This document shows, piece after piece, positions 8,575 to 18,560 of a DNA stretch of 64,000 bases. A program made the translations under genes and the position numbers. The stretch's first letter is position 1. Every line of letters starts with the position of its first letter. This stretch comes from Anaerolineae bacterium (GTDB taxonomy: Bacteria; Chloroflexota; Anaerolineae; Aggregatilineales; Phototrophicaceae): positions 86,411 to 150,410 of the forward strand of contig JAJECX010000038.1 of NCBI GenBank assembly GCA_022821805.1. Direction: 5' to 3'. The notes beneath the pieces were generated by a model. It searched no databases. It was not told the DNA's origin and saw nothing but the letters and a program-made list of their open reading frames with translations.

Positions 8575-9555
8575 ATGAATGGGGAATTGTCACAGATATT
8601 TGGCGCGGGCGCAAGCGGACTATTGCTTGTTATCGTCGTCTTGGCGATATTTGCGCTGCTGCGTAGCGCAATCCGTGCGGTGAAGGAATATGATCGGCTG
8701 GTCATCTTCGTATTGGGGCGCTTTAGCACGGTGCGCGGTCCCGGATTGATCTATGTCATTCCGTTTTTGGAATCGGCGACCCGGGTGGATATGCGCGAAA
8801 AGATCATCGACATTCCGTCGCAGACAGCGATCACCAAGGACAACGCATCGATTGGAATCGACTTTCTGGTCTACTATCGCATCACCGACCCGGAGATATC
8901 GGTGACCAAAGTCGGCGATGTGGTTGACGCGACCGGCAAGATCGCGACCACGACCTTGCGCGCGGTGATTGGCGATATCGTGCTGGATGATGTGCTATCC
9001 CGCCGCGATCAGATCAACGATGTGCTGCGCGTCAAGCTGGATGAGACAACCGAGCGCTGGGGCATGAAGATCACGACGGTCGAGATCCGCGAGATTGAGC
9101 CGCCGCGGGCGATTCAGGATGCGATGAATCGACAGATGAGCGCCGAGCGCGATCGCCGCGCCGAGGTTACGCTGGCTGAGGGCGAGCGGGAAGCGGCCAT
9201 TGCGCGCGCCGAGGGCAGCAAGCAATCGGCGATCCTCGAAGCTGAAGGTCAAAAGGAATCGCAGATCCTGGAAGCGGAAGGCGAGCGGCAGGCGCAGATG
9301 CTGCGGGCGGAAGGCTATGCTATGGCGCTGAAGGCGATACATGAAGGGGCGAGCGGCGTCGATGGCAAGACGATGGCGCTGCAGTATATGGAGATGCTGG
9401 AAAAGGTCGGCAGCAGCCCGTCAACCAAGTTCGTGCTGCCGATGGAGCTGACCAGCATTGCCCAGAATTTCGTCAGCACAATGGGCGCGGGCGCTGCGCT
9501 GACGAACGGGCGTGATGGCGCTGATGTGCCTGAGGCGGAAGCGGTGGTTGAGTAG
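8575..9555 (+). CDS. stomatin/prohibitin (SPFH) family protein
   Basis: A 326-residue SPFH protein of the slipin type. One N-terminal membrane helix (about 10-30) is followed by the SPFH domain starting VKEYDRLVIFVLGRFSTVRG. A long Ala/Glu-rich coiled coil then carries the repeated ILEAEGxKES pattern. These proteins oligomerise into membrane scaffolds and regulate proteases and lipid domains. GAGGAG 7 nt before the ATG supports the start. The NfeD gene upstream is its expected partner. The C-terminal tail (MGAGAALTNGRDGA onward) is variable. Confidence 0.93.
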   Translation: MNGELSQIFGAGASGLLLVIVVLAIFALLRSAIRAVKEYDRLVIFVLGRFSTVRGPGLIYVIPFLESATRVDMREKIIDIPSQTAITKDNASIGIDFLVYYRITDPEISVTKVGDVVDATGKIATTTLRAVIGDIVLDDVLSRRDQINDVLRVKLDETTERWGMKITTVEIREIEPPRAIQDAMNRQMSAERDRRAEVTLAEGEREAAIARAEGSKQSAILEAEGQKESQILEAEGERQAQMLRAEGYAMALKAIHEGASGVDGKTMALQYMEMLEKVGSSPSTKFVLPMELTSIAQNFVSTMGAGAALTNGRDGADVPEAEAVVE

Positions 9556-9620
9556 TTTACTGGCCTGTCGTCACAGTGTGGAGAACCAAGCGCAATACGG
9601 CCGACCCAATGGGTTGCGTA

Positions 9621-9710
9621 GGTCGCGTAGACACTGACCGCCGACACGAACCGCCGGTCGCCCCACATTGTCTGTGATGCGGCGGGCGACTCTCACAGAG
9701 TCGCCCCTAC
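9621..9710. repeat. dispersed intergenic repeat with hairpin
   Basis: GGTCGCGTAGACACTGACCG at 9621-9640 is followed by a second GGTCGCCCC and by a perfect 9-bp hairpin GGGCGACTC/GAGTCGCCC at 9684-9706 trailed by CCTAC. The layout matches the cluster at 3521-3784. It sits between the convergent stomatin and kinase genes and could act as a bidirectional terminator structure, although there is no T tract. Confidence 0.75.
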
Positions 9711-9730
9711 AGTTTCCGTCAGCTGGATGT

Positions 9731-12700
9731 CTATTCCAGGGTGATTTGCCAGGCGGAAACGCCGATGATGACGCCGCCGTCTTTGACGAAGATGGCTGGT
9801 TTGAGCGCGGCCGCTGGCGGCAGAATGTCGATGCTTTCGCCGATCAGCGAGTCGTTGAAGTAGGCGCTGACGGCGCCCGTTGACGGGTCGCGGTCGAGGC
9901 GCAAGCGCGTGATGAGATTGGTAACCGATCGCTGGCTAATGACGTCAGCTGCGCCGTTCTTGTAGAGCGCGAGGCTGATCACATCGGGACCATCCTGCTG
10001 GACTTGGATGCCGGCGCTGCCTTCGCCCTTCGCGTTCTGCAAGAGAAGGCCGAAATATATTTCGCCTGGGACCAGGTCGGGATCGGCGCCGTGCAAGGCG
10101 AGTTCCGCTTCAATTCGGCTGATGCGTTTGGACGCCTCGTTGCCAAAACTGCGATCAAGAAGATCGACGGGCGGCGCCAAGACAAGCGTATCGCCAGCAG
10201 TTTCACCGCTGAGGCCCAAGCGCCAGGCGCCACTGGCAAAGTTGAAAGCGCTCTCATCCCAAAATGGCGCCGCCTCCGCATTCGTGAAGAGGTCGAGCAG
10301 GTTTTGCGCGCCTTTAAGCCCGCCCGGCGGAAGAATCGCAGTCGGCTGCGTGGTGGGTGTGGCTATGGTCCGGCTGGCCAGGGTAGGGATTTGGCTGGGG
10401 ATCGCAGTCGGCTTGGGAATATCAGTAGGCGGCGGTACTGATGTGGGCGGTTCCGCGGCGCTAGCGGATTCGTTTGCATCCGCTTGAGTATCGGGCGGCC
10501 GCGATCCGGCATCGTCCGCCTCAGCGCCGACTGCGGGCATGGCCGTCTGGTCGCTCTCGCTCGTATCGGCGACGGTCGGCGAAGGCTCGGGCAGAATCGC
10601 CGCCAGGAGGTTGTTGAGGCTGCCGTTGCCCGCAAGTGAAATCAAGCCGCCAATGACGAGCATCAAGCCGATCAAGAGTGCGCCGTTGAATACCCAGCGG
10701 TTGAAGCGAAACGGCTTCGATTCTGTTTCTGCGAGGGGAGCGTCTTCGGACGCCTGCGCCGGCGCCGCGGGTTCCGGTTTTGAAGCAGGCGCGGCGGGCA
10801 ATTCTTCGGGCATGACTTCTTCCGTTTCAGACGGCTCTTCCGGTGTCGCTTCCACCTGACGGTACCAATGGCGGAAGAGGGGATAAGCCGGGTTGCGATC
10901 GATGAACATCGCCTTAAACAGCTCGTTCATCCCCTCGAGTTTTTGCTTGCGGCTTTTGTCACCGGTGTAGATTGCGAGGAAGGCTTCGTAGGTATCGCGC
11001 CAGCCCAGCATCATTTGCGCGTGCGAGTAGCCGAGCAAATCTTCCGTGACATCGGCTTGCTGGTGGATAGCGTCGCGAATGCTAGGCTGCGGCTCGTCCG
11101 GCTGACGATCGATATCACCCAGCAGGCTGCGCCGCTTAACGCTGAGTTCGGCGAGCGCCGCTTGCAGCTCGGTCATCCAGGCGCGATAGGCGCCCAGACT
11201 GATATTGGCGTTGGATTCGGCTTCGGTGATACTGCGCAGCACTTGCTCGATTTTATTGCCGGCGGCGCGGAATTCGGCGTCAGCCCAATCCTGCAGCGCC
11301 GATTCCAGCGCTTTCAGGCTCTGAATGCCGGGCGTCAAGAGGCGCGACTGCGGGTTGTTTTCCAGTTGGCGGATGAGCTCGGCGAGGCTGTCAGTGATGC
11401 GGGGACCGGTGAGTTCGGCGAAGATATTTTGGGCGGCGAGCAAGTTATCGCGCCGCTCGATGAACTCGTTCAGCTTGCGCAATGCTATGTGGCTTTCGGC
11501 TGAGTCGGGCAGCGCGCGCATGCAGGCGGCGTGCCAAAAGCGGGCGTCATCAATGGCGCCGTCGTGGGCATCCAGCACGCCGGACAGGATGTAGTGGGAA
11601 AAGAGAATGCGCAGCGCCGCCGTATTGGTTGTCGCGAAGCCCTGCACCAAGCCTTGTCCCATGGCTTTGAGGTAGGTCTCGGTGCTGGGCATCTGGGTCG
11701 CGAATCCGTTGATCGCGCGGTTTTCCTGATCGGTGAAGAGGTCTTCAACATCAAGCAAGGCTTTTTCGCTGCGGCTTGCGCTTTCGACGCCGTTGCGCTC
11801 GACCCAGTCGCGCAGTACGCGGGAAACGCGCCATAGCCGCTCGGCGATGAATTGCTCGTTTTCGCTGCGAGCGATCTCCATCGCCTGCTGTCCGAGGCGT
11901 TGGGCGTCAGCCAATTGGCCTTGATCGAAGGCGGACCAGCCATCAGCCAGCGTTCTTCCCAGGTGGCCGGGCACGGAATGACGTTCGACATAATTGGCTT
12001 TTTCGACCACGTTCGACAATTGGCTGAACCAGCTAGAAAGGGTTGGGCTGATGGCGCTGACCGTCTCGGCCCCGCGGGTCAATACGCCGGTCGCTTCGGC
12101 TTTGTCGCCGGCGACAATGACTTCGCGATAGCGGTTCCAAGCAATTTGCGCCGTTGTGATGCCTTCGAGCATCTCGCTTAACATCTCGTCGAAAAGCTGA
12201 TCAGCGAATGGCTTTAGCTCGTCGTGCGTTTTTATCAGCCATCTTTCAAGGTCGGAGCCATCGGCGGCGGGCACGTAAGTTTGGCTATTCTGCAGAATCT
12301 CGTATAGCAGGCTGAGGAAATCCTCAATTCGGTCCCAGACCGGATTCGCCGGATCAATGGCGCGGCTGGCATCGAGAGCCGATAGGGCGTCGCGCGGGTT
12401 GTTGGCGGCGCCTTTGCCGACGACGTGCATATTGTCCGCCAGCGCCATGGCTGCGTTCAAGGCGCGCGTGAGCGCATTTAGCGGCAAGCGCTGTTCGGAA
12501 AACTCATGCTGCAAGCTAAGCGTTTGCAGGCTGGCGTTTAGCGCTGAAAGGTTTTCGACCACGTCGCGAAAAACATCGCGCAGTTGGCTGGCGCCGTTCT
12601 CCCGCAAGCGCGATGTGTTTTCCACGGCGCGATTTATATGGTCCAGGATACCGCGCGGCTCGTCGACTGGGATGCCTTCCGCTTCCAATTGCTCGATAGC

Positions 12701-14026
12701 GTTTTCGAGTCGGTAGAGGTTGGGCCGCAAGAGCAGCACATCGGGAAAGTGCGAAGAGATTCGCTCCGCAAGGTGCCATTGCAACTGGCGAAAACGATGG
12801 TCTTCGGCTCGCTCCAGCAAGAGCGTATTGGCGGCTTTGTCGGCTTTGTATTCGAAGAGCAAGGCGGCCGCTTCTGTGATTGAGGCGGGCGCCTGGCTGA
12901 GTTGGCTGTCGGTGAGCATCAAGCACCAATCGAGCAGGAGATGCACCAACCCGCCGGTTTTGCTGCCGGCGCGTCCGCGCAGTTCAGCCAGCAGATCGGC
13001 GGCGCTGTTCCAGTTTTGGCTGCGCATATAGATTCTAACGGCATCAAGATCGGCGGCGACCTCAAGATCGCGCATGCGGTCGATGATCTCCTTGTGGGCG
13101 TTGCGCGCCGCTGGATAAGAGGGGTTTTGGCGCAGGGCGATTTGCAGGTTTGTCTGCATGGACTGCAAGTCGCTGCGGCTCAGATCTGGTCGACGGAGCT
13201 TGTCGATTGCGCGCGCGACGATGGAGTTGCGGTCTTGTTCCAGCGGACTGCGATAACGCAGCAGGTCGGCATTCAGCTCGCCCAGCGAGGCATAGCGATA
13301 ACGAAGATTGGGATGGACGGCGCGGGCGACGATCGCTTGCAGACGGGGATCGATGTTCTCGCTGTCCTGGTGAAAATCGACGCGGAAATCGGCATCGGCG
13401 TCGCGGGGCACTTCAATGCGGTAGCCGCCGGACAAAATGAAGTAAATCAATTCGCCCATCTGGTAAATGTCGGATTGGCGACTGATGCCGCCGGGCGTCA
13501 CATCATCGCCTTCAAGGAAGACCGCGTTGCCCCAGTCGATCACCTTGAGTTCGTAGCGTTCGCGATTCCAAAACAGGTGTTTGGCATCGACATCGTTGTA
13601 AACGATATCCAGATCGTGGGCGCTTCGCAGGAGGTCGATCAAGCGGTCGAGTATTTCCAGCATTTCGAGCTCGGGCAAGCGTTGATGCAAGCCGGCGAGA
13701 CTCATGACTTCCTCTTCAATGATGATGCCTTCGGCGCGTTCCATGACGATGTATTGCTGAGGAATGCCACCGACGAAGAATTGACCGCTGCCCAGCAATT
13801 CGGTCAAGACGGGGTGGCCCGCGAGTCGCTTCAATGCCTCGCGCTCGTTGACGATGCTAACTTCTTGGCCCGCGCGGATTGGTGGCGCGTCGTTGGGGTT
13901 GGGGCGTTTGATTACAACTGGTTGGTCGTCGGCGGCGGTATCGACCGCGCGCAAGGTCTCGCCAGAGCGGCCGCGCGGGTAGATGAAGTTGTATCGGTAG
14001 CGGTTGTCGAACAAGCTCTCCGCCAT
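9731..14026 (-). CDS. giant membrane protein with divergent Ser/Thr kinase domain
   Basis: A 1431-residue protein. Residues 1-280 form a eukaryotic-type kinase fold: Lys40 in VVIKR, catalytic-loop Asp145 in YNDVDAKH, and Asp164 in IDWGNA (DWG in place of DFG). The usual catalytic-loop Lys and Asn are replaced by Asp147 and His150, so activity is uncertain. Residues 290-1090 are long and helical, TPR-like or coiled coil. A membrane helix near 1105-1127 is followed by a Pro/Thr-rich linker to about 1230 and an outer beta domain of about 200 residues resembling a concanavalin-like fold. The plan is a transmembrane receptor-like kinase. The phosphatase-like sensor at 20748-22862 has a comparable plan. 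Confidence 0.8.
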   Translation of the reverse strand: MAESLFDNRYRYNFIYPRGRSGETLRAVDTAADDQPVVIKRPNPNDAPPIRAGQEVSIVNEREALKRLAGHPVLTELLGSGQFFVGGIPQQYIVMERAEGIIIEEEVMSLAGLHQRLPELEMLEILDRLIDLLRSAHDLDIVYNDVDAKHLFWNRERYELKVIDWGNAVFLEGDDVTPGGISRQSDIYQMGELIYFILSGGYRIEVPRDADADFRVDFHQDSENIDPRLQAIVARAVHPNLRYRYASLGELNADLLRYRSPLEQDRNSIVARAIDKLRRPDLSRSDLQSMQTNLQIALRQNPSYPAARNAHKEIIDRMRDLEVAADLDAVRIYMRSQNWNSAADLLAELRGRAGSKTGGLVHLLLDWCLMLTDSQLSQAPASITEAAALLFEYKADKAANTLLLERAEDHRFRQLQWHLAERISSHFPDVLLLRPNLYRLENAIEQLEAEGIPVDEPRGILDHINRAVENTSRLRENGASQLRDVFRDVVENLSALNASLQTLSLQHEFSEQRLPLNALTRALNAAMALADNMHVVGKGAANNPRDALSALDASRAIDPANPVWDRIEDFLSLLYEILQNSQTYVPAADGSDLERWLIKTHDELKPFADQLFDEMLSEMLEGITTAQIAWNRYREVIVAGDKAEATGVLTRGAETVSAISPTLSSWFSQLSNVVEKANYVERHSVPGHLGRTLADGWSAFDQGQLADAQRLGQQAMEIARSENEQFIAERLWRVSRVLRDWVERNGVESASRSEKALLDVEDLFTDQENRAINGFATQMPSTETYLKAMGQGLVQGFATTNTAALRILFSHYILSGVLDAHDGAIDDARFWHAACMRALPDSAESHIALRKLNEFIERRDNLLAAQNIFAELTGPRITDSLAELIRQLENNPQSRLLTPGIQSLKALESALQDWADAEFRAAGNKIEQVLRSITEAESNANISLGAYRAWMTELQAALAELSVKRRSLLGDIDRQPDEPQPSIRDAIHQQADVTEDLLGYSHAQMMLGWRDTYEAFLAIYTGDKSRKQKLEGMNELFKAMFIDRNPAYPLFRHWYRQVEATPEEPSETEEVMPEELPAAPASKPEPAAPAQASEDAPLAETESKPFRFNRWVFNGALLIGLMLVIGGLISLAGNGSLNNLLAAILPEPSPTVADTSESDQTAMPAVGAEADDAGSRPPDTQADANESASAAEPPTSVPPPTDIPKPTAIPSQIPTLASRTIATPTTQPTAILPPGGLKGAQNLLDLFTNAEAAPFWDESAFNFASGAWRLGLSGETAGDTLVLAPPVDLLDRSFGNEASKRISRIEAELALHGADPDLVPGEIYFGLLLQNAKGEGSAGIQVQQDGPDVISLALYKNGAADVISQRSVTNLITRLRLDRDPSTGAVSAYFNDSLIGESIDILPPAAALKPAIFVKDGGVIIGVSAWQITLE

Positions 14027-14378
14027 GGTCGTTTCCCTCAGGGGAATCTGCTTAGGTTGTAACTGCTGCGTTGCAATGAGGCCACTCCAGAGTTAAGCAG
14101 CATGGTCATTTCCGGTTGGTTGCCGATCTTGCCAAGCAGTCCATACACGAAAAATGCCGGGCGCGAGACCGTCATTATGGGACCGCGAGGGAGAGATCAA
14201 ACGCTCAATTACAACCAATTCTAGACCGAATCGATAGCGGCGCAAGGGATATTTCGCAGAATTCTTGGGATAAACGCGAGGGCGCTTGGGATATTGTAAG
14301 GACGCCGACTCGACTAGGCAAAAAACCGCTGTCTGTGTATAAAGAAAGTATCTTCCAGGGGCTCGATAGCGAGAATTG
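14027..14378. other. intergenic region between divergent genes
   Basis: This 352-bp gap must hold the promoters of the kinase-like gene and of the YfhO-flippase gene. I see no clear -35/-10 pair, repeat, tRNA or credible coding sequence. An 87-codon open frame at 14116-14379 has no start signal and resembles no protein. Confidence 0.4.
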
Positions 14379-17300
14379 ATGCAGTTGCCGTTGCGCCGCC
14401 GGGTCGCGCCTGACCTCGCTCTGATATTGCTGCTGCTGATTGCGCCGCTGCTGATGTTTCATCAGCAGACGCTTGGCGGCCGCACCTTGCTGCCGAGCGA
14501 GAATTTGTTTCAGCACCTGCCTTATTCCGCCTATCGCGAGGTGGCGCGCGCGCCGGCGACCCCGCATAACCACCTGTTATCCGATATGGTATTGCAGAAT
14601 TTGCAGTGGAAGAGCTTCATTCGGGCGCAGATAGCGCAAGGCGAGCTGCCGCTGTGGAATCCGCACCAGTTCGCTGGCGTCCCGTTTTTCGCCGCGGGGC
14701 AGCATTCGGCGCTGTACCCGCTCAGCGTCATCTATTACGCCCTGCCGTTGAGCGCGGCTTATGGCTGGTTCATCCTGGTTAATCTGTGGCTGGCGGGCAT
14801 GTTCATGGCCGGGTTTATGCGCGGCTTGGGCGTCGGGCGCGCAGGCGCCGGGCTGGCCGGCATCATCTATCAGCTTTCCGGTTTCTTAATCGCCAGCGCG
14901 GTCTTCCCCATGATCGTGGCGGCGGCGGTTTGGCTGCCGCTGATCTTGTGGATGATCGAAAATATCTTGCGCGGACGCAGCTTGTGGATCTTCCGCGGCA
15001 CGGCGCTGCTTTGGGTGGTCATCGGCGCGATGGCGGTCGGCTGCAATATCTTGGCTGGTCACATTGAGCTTACGATTTATACGCTGTTGATCGCGGGATA
15101 CTACGCGGCTTTTCGATTGGTATGGGAGGGTGTACGCCGCTGGCGTGAATCGGGCCCCTTGCCGCTTCGCTGGACGGCGACGACAACAGCCTGGCTGATG
15201 GCGCTTGCCGCGCTTGGCCTTGGCTTGGCGGCGCTGCAGCTGATACCGCTTTATGAGTTTGTAGGCAGCAATTGGCGGGCTGAACGCTCAAGCCTGGAAA
15301 CGGCGCTGGGGTACGCGCACCCACCGCGCGATTTGCTGCAGTTTCTGCTGCCGAACTTCTACGGCAGCCCGGCTCATCACAGTTATTTGGATGTGTTTAG
15401 CGGCGAAGTAATCAGCGACTTGCGAAATACTGTCGGGCTGGGGCGCGATTACATTTATTGGGGCGTGAAAAATTATGTAGAAGGCGCGCTGTATCTGGGT
15501 GTGCTGCCACTGCTGCTGGCGCTGTATGGGCTGGTGAAGGGCCTATGGCGGCGGGGGCTGGCGCCAATTGTCATCCTGTTTGGCGCACTGGCGCTGCTGG
15601 CGCTGGCTTTCATGTTCGGGACGGGCGCCTATTCGCTGGTGTTTCACTTACCGGGCATGAATCAGTTGAACTCGCCATTTCGCTGGGTATTCGCGCTGAC
15701 GCTGGCGATCGCGGCGCTGGCCGGCATCGGCCTGCATATTCTCGCGGAGGGCGCCGGAGGAAGACGCAAGCTGGCAAGCGCCATCGGGCTGCTGTCACTT
15801 GGCGCCGGGTTGGCGCTTATTCTTGGCTTGGGCATGGTCTTCGCTGGTTTCGCCCGCTTCGAGCCGCTGCTAAATCAGCTTGTCTCGGAGTTGGCCGGGG
15901 CGGAAGATGCATTTGTTGACGGGCGGATGTTCTTCAGTTATCAGCTTCCGAAGCTGCTTACGCTGGGGGCGCTGCTGATTGTCAGCGGCGGCGTATTCCT
16001 TTTGGCGGCGCGCAGTCGCTCGCGGAGCTGGAATTTGCTGGCGCTGGGCATTGCGGCGCTTGATCTGTTGATTGCGTCTTATGGTTTCAATCCGGCGAGT
16101 GATCCGCTGCTGCTGGATTTTAAGCCGCCGGCGATTGAGTTCCTGGGTGGACAGGCGGGACACTTTCGGGTGACGAGCCTGGAGCGGCCCGGCGATGGAC
16201 GGATTCTGCATCCCAATACGGGCATGCGCTATGGCTTGGACGATATTCGAGGCTACGACAGCATCATTCCCGTCGGTTATGTGGCGACGATGCGCTCACT
16301 GCAGCCGCAGCACTTGCTGGATCACAATCAGATTGCGCCCTTGTACACCGATGCCGGTCGCAGCCCGGCTGGTTATCAACGCGTGCTGCAATCGGATATG
16401 CTGAACCTGCTGAATGTTCGCTATGTGCTGACCGCGCCTGACTTTGAGATGTATCTGCCGGGCTGGGAGGATGTGTACCGGCAGGAGGTGGCGATTTGGG
16501 AGAACGAGTCGGTGATGCCGCGCGCCTTCACCGTGGACAAAGCCGACTGGGATCCGCGCTGGCTGGCGGAAGCGGGCGGCGGATTCAAGTTCGCGGAACT
16601 CGACATACTGGGCAGCGGTTTGCATGTTCCACGCTATCAAGCGGCTTCGATCAGCCGAGACAGCGGGCGTGAAAAGTTCATTGATGTGAGTGTCGCCAAT
16701 GACAGCTGGCTGGTGGTAAGCGAGAGTTATATGCCGGGTTGGCGCGCCTTCGCCCGTCCCTTTGGCAGTGGCGAAGAGGCTGAATTCGGGCTGGCAGTGC
16801 GCTTGGCGCTGGCGAATCTGCAGGGCTTAGAGCTGCCGGCCGGCGACTGGACCTTGCGTCTGGTCTATAGTCCGGAAAGCATGCAATTGGGCATGTTCAC
16901 ATCTTCCCTCAGCGTGGCGGTCATATTGTTTATGCTGGGCGCCTGGTTTTGGCGGGCGACCATCGGCTTGAATACGGAATCGTCTTCGGGTGTGGCGAAG
17001 GTGGCGCGCAACAGCGCCGCGCCGATCATCCTCAACCTGTTCAACCGCGGCATCGACCTGGTTTTCGCCATTGTGATGTATCGGCTGCTGCTGCCGGCCG
17101 AGGTGGGCATTTACAACTTCGCCATCGTGTTATTCGTCGCCTTCGACATCTTCACCAACTTCGGCTTGGATCTGTTTCTGATTCGCGAGTTGTCGAGACG
17201 GCGAAAGCGCGCCGGCTTTTATCTATACAATTCGTCGCTGTTCCGCCTTGTTTTGAGCTTGGCTGGCGCGCCCTTGCTGGCGGGTGTCATGCTGCTCTGG

Positions 17301-18470
17301 CAAAGCTCAGGCGCTGAGGCGATCAGCAGCGATGGCTTGCTCGCCATTGGTTTGCTGTATATCGGTTTGTTCCCGGCGAGCTTGTCGAAAGGCATGACAT
17401 CGCTGTTTTACGCCAATGAGCAGGCGGAAAGACCGGCGGCGATCGCCACGATCACGACGATGAACAAGGCGGTCTTTGGCGTGATCGCTTTGCTGCTGGG
17501 ATATGGCATCGTCGGGCTGGCGGCGATCAGCATATTCAATAATGCGCTGACGCTGCTGGTCTTGCTGTGGGCGGGGCGGAAGCTCATCGGCCGCATCGGT
17601 TCGCGCAAGCCCGATAGGCGGCTCATCGGCGAGATGGCGGGCGAAAGCCTGCCGCTGATGCTGAATCACCTGCTGGCGACGGTGTTCTTTCAGGTGGATA
17701 TTCTGATCTTGCAGGCGCTGAAGGGCGCGGAGACGGTGGCGCAGTACAGCACTGGGTACAAGTGGCTGCTGGCGATTAATATCGTGCCGTCATTTTTTAC
17801 GCAGGCGCTCTTCCCGGTGATGTCGCGGCAGGCGCAGGATGACCAGACAGCGCTGAGCCGCACGTTTCGCTTCGGCATCAAGCTGCTCTTCGCGGCGACG
17901 CTGCCCTTGGCGGTAGCCTTCACCGCGCTGGCCGAGCCGCTGACGCTGATATTGGGCGGGGCGCGTTATATCCCGGATGGCGCGATTGCGCTGCAACTGA
18001 TGATTTGGAGCATTCCCTTTGGCTGGATGAACAGCCTGATGCAATACGCGCTGGTCAGCCTCGGATTGCAGCGCCTGGTGACACGAGCCTTCGCGGCTGC
18101 GGTCGCATTCAATGTCGCTGCGAATGTCATCTTTATTCCGCAGTACGGATTCCAGGCGGCGGCGATTGCGACGATCGTTTCGGAAATCGTATTATTTGTG
18201 CCTTTCATCGCGCTTGCGCGCGGCAAGCTGGAGAATGTGCGAGTACTGAGATTGTTGTGGCGGCCGCTGATTGCGCTGGCTGGCATGCTTTTGGCGCTGT
18301 TCGCGCTGGGTCAGTCTTTGCTGGCGCTGATTTTGAGCGGCGGCCTATATGTGGCGATTCTGCTGCTGCTTCGTCCGCTGGATGCGGCGGAAGGGGCGGC
18401 GCTGCTGCGATTGCTGCCGGCGGGGGCGCGGCGTCTGTGGGTTGTTCGGTGGGTCACTGGTTCGCTTTAG
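14379..18470 (+). CDS. YfhO-type membrane protein fused to a Wzx-like flippase
   Basis: A 1363-residue polytopic protein. Residues 1-860 match the YfhO plan: many helices (FGTGAYSLVFHLPGMNQLNS, FRWVFALTLAIAALAGIGL) and a large external domain at about 590-830. YfhO proteins are thought to help glycosylate envelope polymers. From about residue 870 (APIILNLFNRGIDLVFAIV) a second protein begins. It has 12-14 helices and the pattern of polysaccharide-export flippases (Wzx/MVIM superfamily): VMYRLLLPAEVGIYNFAIVL and NHLLATVFFQVDILILQALK. The ATG at 14379 is preferred over TTG 14376. The frame is unbroken, so this is a true fusion in the sequence given. Confidence 0.85.
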   Translation: MQLPLRRRVAPDLALILLLLIAPLLMFHQQTLGGRTLLPSENLFQHLPYSAYREVARAPATPHNHLLSDMVLQNLQWKSFIRAQIAQGELPLWNPHQFAGVPFFAAGQHSALYPLSVIYYALPLSAAYGWFILVNLWLAGMFMAGFMRGLGVGRAGAGLAGIIYQLSGFLIASAVFPMIVAAAVWLPLILWMIENILRGRSLWIFRGTALLWVVIGAMAVGCNILAGHIELTIYTLLIAGYYAAFRLVWEGVRRWRESGPLPLRWTATTTAWLMALAALGLGLAALQLIPLYEFVGSNWRAERSSLETALGYAHPPRDLLQFLLPNFYGSPAHHSYLDVFSGEVISDLRNTVGLGRDYIYWGVKNYVEGALYLGVLPLLLALYGLVKGLWRRGLAPIVILFGALALLALAFMFGTGAYSLVFHLPGMNQLNSPFRWVFALTLAIAALAGIGLHILAEGAGGRRKLASAIGLLSLGAGLALILGLGMVFAGFARFEPLLNQLVSELAGAEDAFVDGRMFFSYQLPKLLTLGALLIVSGGVFLLAARSRSRSWNLLALGIAALDLLIASYGFNPASDPLLLDFKPPAIEFLGGQAGHFRVTSLERPGDGRILHPNTGMRYGLDDIRGYDSIIPVGYVATMRSLQPQHLLDHNQIAPLYTDAGRSPAGYQRVLQSDMLNLLNVRYVLTAPDFEMYLPGWEDVYRQEVAIWENESVMPRAFTVDKADWDPRWLAEAGGGFKFAELDILGSGLHVPRYQAASISRDSGREKFIDVSVANDSWLVVSESYMPGWRAFARPFGSGEEAEFGLAVRLALANLQGLELPAGDWTLRLVYSPESMQLGMFTSSLSVAVILFMLGAWFWRATIGLNTESSSGVAKVARNSAAPIILNLFNRGIDLVFAIVMYRLLLPAEVGIYNFAIVLFVAFDIFTNFGLDLFLIRELSRRRKRAGFYLYNSSLFRLVLSLAGAPLLAGVMLLWQSSGAEAISSDGLLAIGLLYIGLFPASLSKGMTSLFYANEQAERPAAIATITTMNKAVFGVIALLLGYGIVGLAAISIFNNALTLLVLLWAGRKLIGRIGSRKPDRRLIGEMAGESLPLMLNHLLATVFFQVDILILQALKGAETVAQYSTGYKWLLAINIVPSFFTQALFPVMSRQAQDDQTALSRTFRFGIKLLFAATLPLAVAFTALAEPLTLILGGARYIPDGAIALQLMIWSIPFGWMNSLMQYALVSLGLQRLVTRAFAAAVAFNVAANVIFIPQYGFQAAAIATIVSEIVLFVPFIALARGKLENVRVLRLLWRPLIALAGMLLALFALGQSLLALILSGGLYVAILLLLRPLDAAEGAALLRLLPAGARRLWVVRWVTGSL

Positions 18471-18501
18471 CCGGCGCCAAATCGCATGCGCGCGCTACCT
18501 C

Positions 18502-18536
18502 ATAGGGCGCGTAGACACTGCCCGCCGGTCGCCCCT
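18502..18536. repeat. dispersed intergenic repeat
   Basis: GGGCGCGTAGACACTGCCCG followed by CCGGTCGCCCCTA, a variant of the family seen at 3521, 3766, 9621 and 49328. It lies in the 90-bp gap between the convergent flippase-fusion and copper-chaperone genes. Confidence 0.7.
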
Positions 18537-18560
18537 AAAACGTTCCGTAGAGATCAGGTG

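Noticed and set aside
12902..14062. 386-codon plus-strand open frame
   Set aside because: It lies antisense to the kinase domain, whose motifs are clear; it is a high-GC shadow frame.
14116..14379. 87-codon open frame upstream of the flippase fusion
   Set aside because: It has no ribosome binding site, no recognisable domain, and runs into the start of the next gene; it is probably the leader region.
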